DNA of 16,560 bases from Schleiferiaceae bacterium (GTDB lineage: Bacteria > Bacteroidota > Bacteroidia > Flavobacteriales > Schleiferiaceae), in assembly GCA_030829675.1 (NCBI GenBank), contig JAURAE010000019.1:1-16560 (forward strand), written 5' to 3'. The notes under the pieces were generated by a model. The model ran no database searches. It had not been told where the DNA came from and worked only from the letters and a program-made list of their open reading frames with translations. Below are positions 14,427 through 16,560 of this stretch, in pieces (within the stretch, counting starts at the first letter, position 1; the number at the start of each line of letters is the position of its first letter). Position numbers and translations under genes: made by a program.

Positions 14427-15770
14427 ATGTTTAAGAAAGTACTCATTGCCAACCGTGGTGAGATTGCCCTTCGCGTCATACGTACGTGCAAAGAAATGGG
14501 CATTAAAACGGTTGCGGTTTATTCCAAAGCGGATGCCGATTCCCTTCACGTAAGATTCGCAGACGAGGCTGTATGTATTGGCCCCGCAGCTTCTTCGGAA
14601 AGCTATTTGAGCATCCCAAACATTATTTCTGCTGCAGAGATTACCAATGCCGACGCTATTCACCCGGGCTACGGCTTCTTGAGTGAAAATGCCAAGTTCT
14701 CTCGCATTTGTGCAGAGCACGGTATCAAGTTTATCGGTGCAACGGCAGAGCAGATTGAGAAAATGGGAGACAAGGCCACGGCCAAGGAGACCATGAAAGA
14801 AGCTGGTGTTCCTTGTGTTCCTGGCTCTGAGGGTATCCTAGAATCCTATGAAGATGCAGTGGCTACAGCACGTGCCATCGGTTACCCTGTAATGATGAAA
14901 GCAACCGCCGGTGGTGGTGGTAAGGGTATGCGCGCCATTTTGGAAGAGAGCCAGTTAGAAGGGGCTTGGAAAAGCGCTCGTCGCGAAGCTGCAGCAGCCT
15001 TTGGAAACGACGGCATGTACATGGAAAAGCTCATTTTAGAGCCACGCCACATTGAAATTCAGGTGATCGGTGATGCTTACGGTAAGGCTTGTCACTTGAG
15101 CGAGCGTGATTGTTCTGTACAACGTCGACACCAAAAATTGGTCGAAGAAACGCCATCTCCTTTCATGACGGACAAACTCCGTAAAAAAATGGGTGATGCC
15201 GCGGTAAAAGCGGCTGAGTTCATCAAATACGAAGGTGCAGGTACAGTTGAGTTCTTGGTAGATAAGGACCGCAACTTCTACTTCATGGAAATGAACACTC
15301 GTATTCAGGTGGAACACCCTATTACCGAGCAGGTTGTAGGATTCGATTTGATTCGTGAGCAAATTAAGGTAGCCGCAGGTGAGCCTATCTCTGGAAAGAA
15401 CTACTTCCCAGAGATGCACAGTATTGAGGTTCGGATCAACGCAGAAGATGCGTTCAACGACTTCCGTCCTTCACCAGGTGCCATCACCTCATTCCACGCC
15501 CCAGGAGGTCATGGAGTACGTCTAGATACTCACTGTTACAGTGGCTATGTGATTCCTCCGTTCTACGATTCTATGATTGCCAAGTTGATCGTAACGGCTC
15601 GCACTCGTTCCGAAGCATTAGACAAATTAGAACGTGCACTAGACGAATTCATCATTGAAGGCATCAAAACGACTATTCCTTTCCACCAACAATTGTTGGA
15701 CAACGAAAACTTCCGCAAAGGGGTCTACACGACCAAGTTCATGGAAGATTTCGAGTTGGTGGCTGAATAA
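14427..15770 (+). CDS. accC: Biotin carboxylase subunit of acetyl-CoA carboxylase
   Basis: ATP-grasp enzyme that carboxylates the biotin on AccB using bicarbonate. The 447-residue protein has the N-terminal biotin carboxylase domain (FKKVLIANRGEIALRVIR, and HPGYGFLSEN at 79-88), the glycine-rich ATP loop GGGGKGMR (162-169), ERDCSVQRRHQK at 226-237, metal ligands E275 and E288, and the catalytic region MEMNTRIQVEHP with N290 and R292, then the C-terminal domain with RINAED and SPGAIT. Length and spacing agree with ordinary AccC, and no BCCP or carboxyltransferase domain is fused, so this is the acetyl-CoA carboxylase form. AAGGT lies just before ATG 14427. A strong terminator follows. Confidence 0.98.
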   Translation: MFKKVLIANRGEIALRVIRTCKEMGIKTVAVYSKADADSLHVRFADEAVCIGPAASSESYLSIPNIISAAEITNADAIHPGYGFLSENAKFSRICAEHGIKFIGATAEQIEKMGDKATAKETMKEAGVPCVPGSEGILESYEDAVATARAIGYPVMMKATAGGGGKGMRAILEESQLEGAWKSARREAAAAFGNDGMYMEKLILEPRHIEIQVIGDAYGKACHLSERDCSVQRRHQKLVEETPSPFMTDKLRKKMGDAAVKAAEFIKYEGAGTVEFLVDKDRNFYFMEMNTRIQVEHPITEQVVGFDLIREQIKVAAGEPISGKNYFPEMHSIEVRINAEDAFNDFRPSPGAITSFHAPGGHGVRLDTHCYSGYVIPPFYDSMIAKLIVTARTRSEALDKLERALDEFIIEGIKTTIPFHQQLLDNENFRKGVYTTKFMEDFELVAE

Positions 15771-15786
15771 TAGACCCTCGACAAAT

Positions 15787-15821
15787 AAAAACCCCCGCGC
15801 CGATGGCGCGGGGGTTTTTTT
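15787..15821. terminator. Strong bidirectional intrinsic terminator between accC and msrA
   Basis: A perfect 15-base stem (AAAAACCCCCGCGCC, 15787-15801, with its complement at 15805-15819) and a 3-nt GAT loop, followed by T to 15821. The ten inner pairs are all G-C. The flanking A and T runs let it work in both directions, ending accC on the plus strand and msrA on the minus strand. Confidence 0.95.
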
Positions 15822-15839
15822 GTGCCTAAAATTTTTTCC

Positions 15840-16436
15840 TTAGAACAACTTCCGAGGCGCATGACAATAGGGCGTTCCGCCTTTGTTGTCATAATAATCC
15901 TGATGGTAGTTCTCCGCCGAGTAGAACTCCGCCGCCGGCAAGATCTCTGTCGCGACATCATACCCTTTCTGAATCAACAGGTCCTTCAATAACTGCGCGG
16001 TTTCTCGTTGCGCTTCGTTTTGGAAGAATACAGCACTGCGGTATTGCGGACCTATGTCCGGACCTTGACCGTCGCGCTGGGTGGGGTCATGGGTTTCAAA
16101 GAATACTCGGGCCAATTCCTCAAAGCTCACCTGAGCCGGGTCAAAAACCACGTGCACGGCTTCATAATGCCCGGTGCGTTTGGTACACACCTCGCGGTAC
16201 GACGGGTTCTTCACAAAGCCCCCTGTATATCCACACGTGGTGGCGATGACTCCGGGTACTTTTTGCAAGTAGAATTCGGTCCCCCAAAAACAACCTGAGG
16301 CCAATACGGCCACCTCCTGGCCTGGTTCAGCCGCGGGAATGGTCGCCATAGCATATGGATCTGACATTTTCGATTTTGTTTGTGCGTTGCAGCTCGACAG
16401 CCCTACGACGGCGAGCAATAAAAGTTTCCAATTCAT
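15840..16436 (-). CDS. msrA: Peptide methionine (S)-S-oxide reductase, lipoprotein form
   Basis: Reduces methionine-S-sulfoxide in oxidised proteins. The 198-residue protein has the catalytic C49 in ASGCFWGTE, the conserved GYTGG (69-73), the core stretch VCTKRTGHYEAVHVVFDP, FFETHDPTQRDGQGPDIGPQ, and a C-terminal ENYHQDYYDNKGGTPYC with C191 as a likely resolving cysteine. Ahead of the domain is a signal peptide with a lipobox ending at C16 (LSSC), so the mature enzyme is probably a lipoprotein protecting the cell envelope and not a cytosolic enzyme. It lacks a fused MsrB domain. It starts at ATG 16436, 46 nt after the asd stop, with its own promoter-like sequence in that gap. Confidence 0.94.
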   Translation of the reverse strand: MNWKLLLLAVVGLSSCNAQTKSKMSDPYAMATIPAAEPGQEVAVLASGCFWGTEFYLQKVPGVIATTCGYTGGFVKNPSYREVCTKRTGHYEAVHVVFDPAQVSFEELARVFFETHDPTQRDGQGPDIGPQYRSAVFFQNEAQRETAQLLKDLLIQKGYDVATEILPAAEFYSAENYHQDYYDNKGGTPYCHAPRKLF

Positions 16437-16449
16437 GGTAGTAATAACG

Positions 16450-16478
16450 CAAAAATTGGACCTATTGTTTCTTACAAA
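16450..16478 (-). promoter_or_regulatory. Putative Bacteroidota promoter for msrA
   Basis: Read on the minus strand: TTTG (16478-16475), a 17-nt spacer, then AATTTTTG (16457-16450), one base from the TAnnTTTG -7 consensus. The box ends 13 nt before the msrA ATG. It would let msrA be transcribed apart from asd. Confidence 0.45.
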
Positions 16479-16482
16479 TCGC

Positions 16483-16560
16483 TTATCCGATAAAGCCTTT
16501 GGCCATCAGAACTTCCGCAATCTGAACGGTGTTGGTCGCCGCGCCTTTGCGAAGGTTGTC
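16483..16560 (-). CDS. asd: Aspartate-semialdehyde dehydrogenase, C-terminal end (cut by window edge)
   Basis: Only the last 25 codons and the stop TAA (16483-16485) are in the window. The residues DNLRKGAATNTVQIAE followed by VLMAKGFIG match the highly conserved C-terminal helix of Asd, where (D)NLRKGAA(T/L)N.VQIAE is diagnostic. Asd reduces aspartyl phosphate to aspartate semialdehyde, leading to lysine/diaminopimelate, threonine and methionine. It points toward msrA, 46 nt away. The identity rests on this short segment alone. Confidence 0.85.
   Translation of the reverse strand, partial: DNLRKGAATNTVQIAEVLMAKGFIG

Overview
The window reads as chromosomal housekeeping DNA from a member of the Bacteroidota, most likely Flavobacteriales. 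The evidence is the DUF177–rpmF–fabH–accB–accC cluster, the gmk–nadD pair, a LytS/LytT-type two-component pair whose kinase has a lipoprotein-type N-terminus and helical-repeat-like sensor, and several TAnnTTTG promoter boxes of the Bacteroidota sigma factor. No tRNA, rRNA, CRISPR array, insertion sequence or phage gene was seen. Coding density is very high and the longest stretch without a gene is about 120 bases.

Layout. (1) 1-1156, minus strand: an ABC-2 type exporter, ATPase followed by a permease that runs off the left edge. (2) 1238-6153, plus strand: a tightly packed run (gaps of 1-4 nt) of guanylate kinase, NadD adenylyltransferase, a 933-residue AddB-like PD-(D/E)XK nuclease with a degenerate helicase part, and a serine racemase/dehydratase-like PLP enzyme. 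(3) 6230-9178, minus strand: an operon that begins with riboflavin synthase and continues through overlapping genes into a LytTR response regulator and a lipobox-bearing histidine kinase. (4) 9234-12028, plus strand: an M17 leucyl aminopeptidase overlapping by one base a PdxA that carries an unusual N-terminal extension of about 115 residues, rich in Arg/Gly/Asn. (5) 12083-15770, plus strand: DUF177 protein, ribosomal protein L32, then (after a strong terminator) FabH, biotin carboxyl carrier protein and biotin carboxylase, which together start fatty-acid synthesis. (6) 15840-16560, minus strand: a secreted lipoprotein MsrA and the last 25 codons of aspartate-semialdehyde dehydrogenase.

No wholly new multi-gene system is evident. 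The points most worth a second look are the RGG-like extension fused to PdxA together with an internal Shine-Dalgarno-like site that could also give an ordinary-length PdxA; the coupling of a LytS/LytT-type sensor pair to riboflavin synthase through a TTGA stop/start overlap; and two genes (gmk and DUF177) whose longest-ORF TTG starts lie inside promoter -7 boxes, so that GTG starts further in are more likely. All identifications come from reading motifs; no database search was run.
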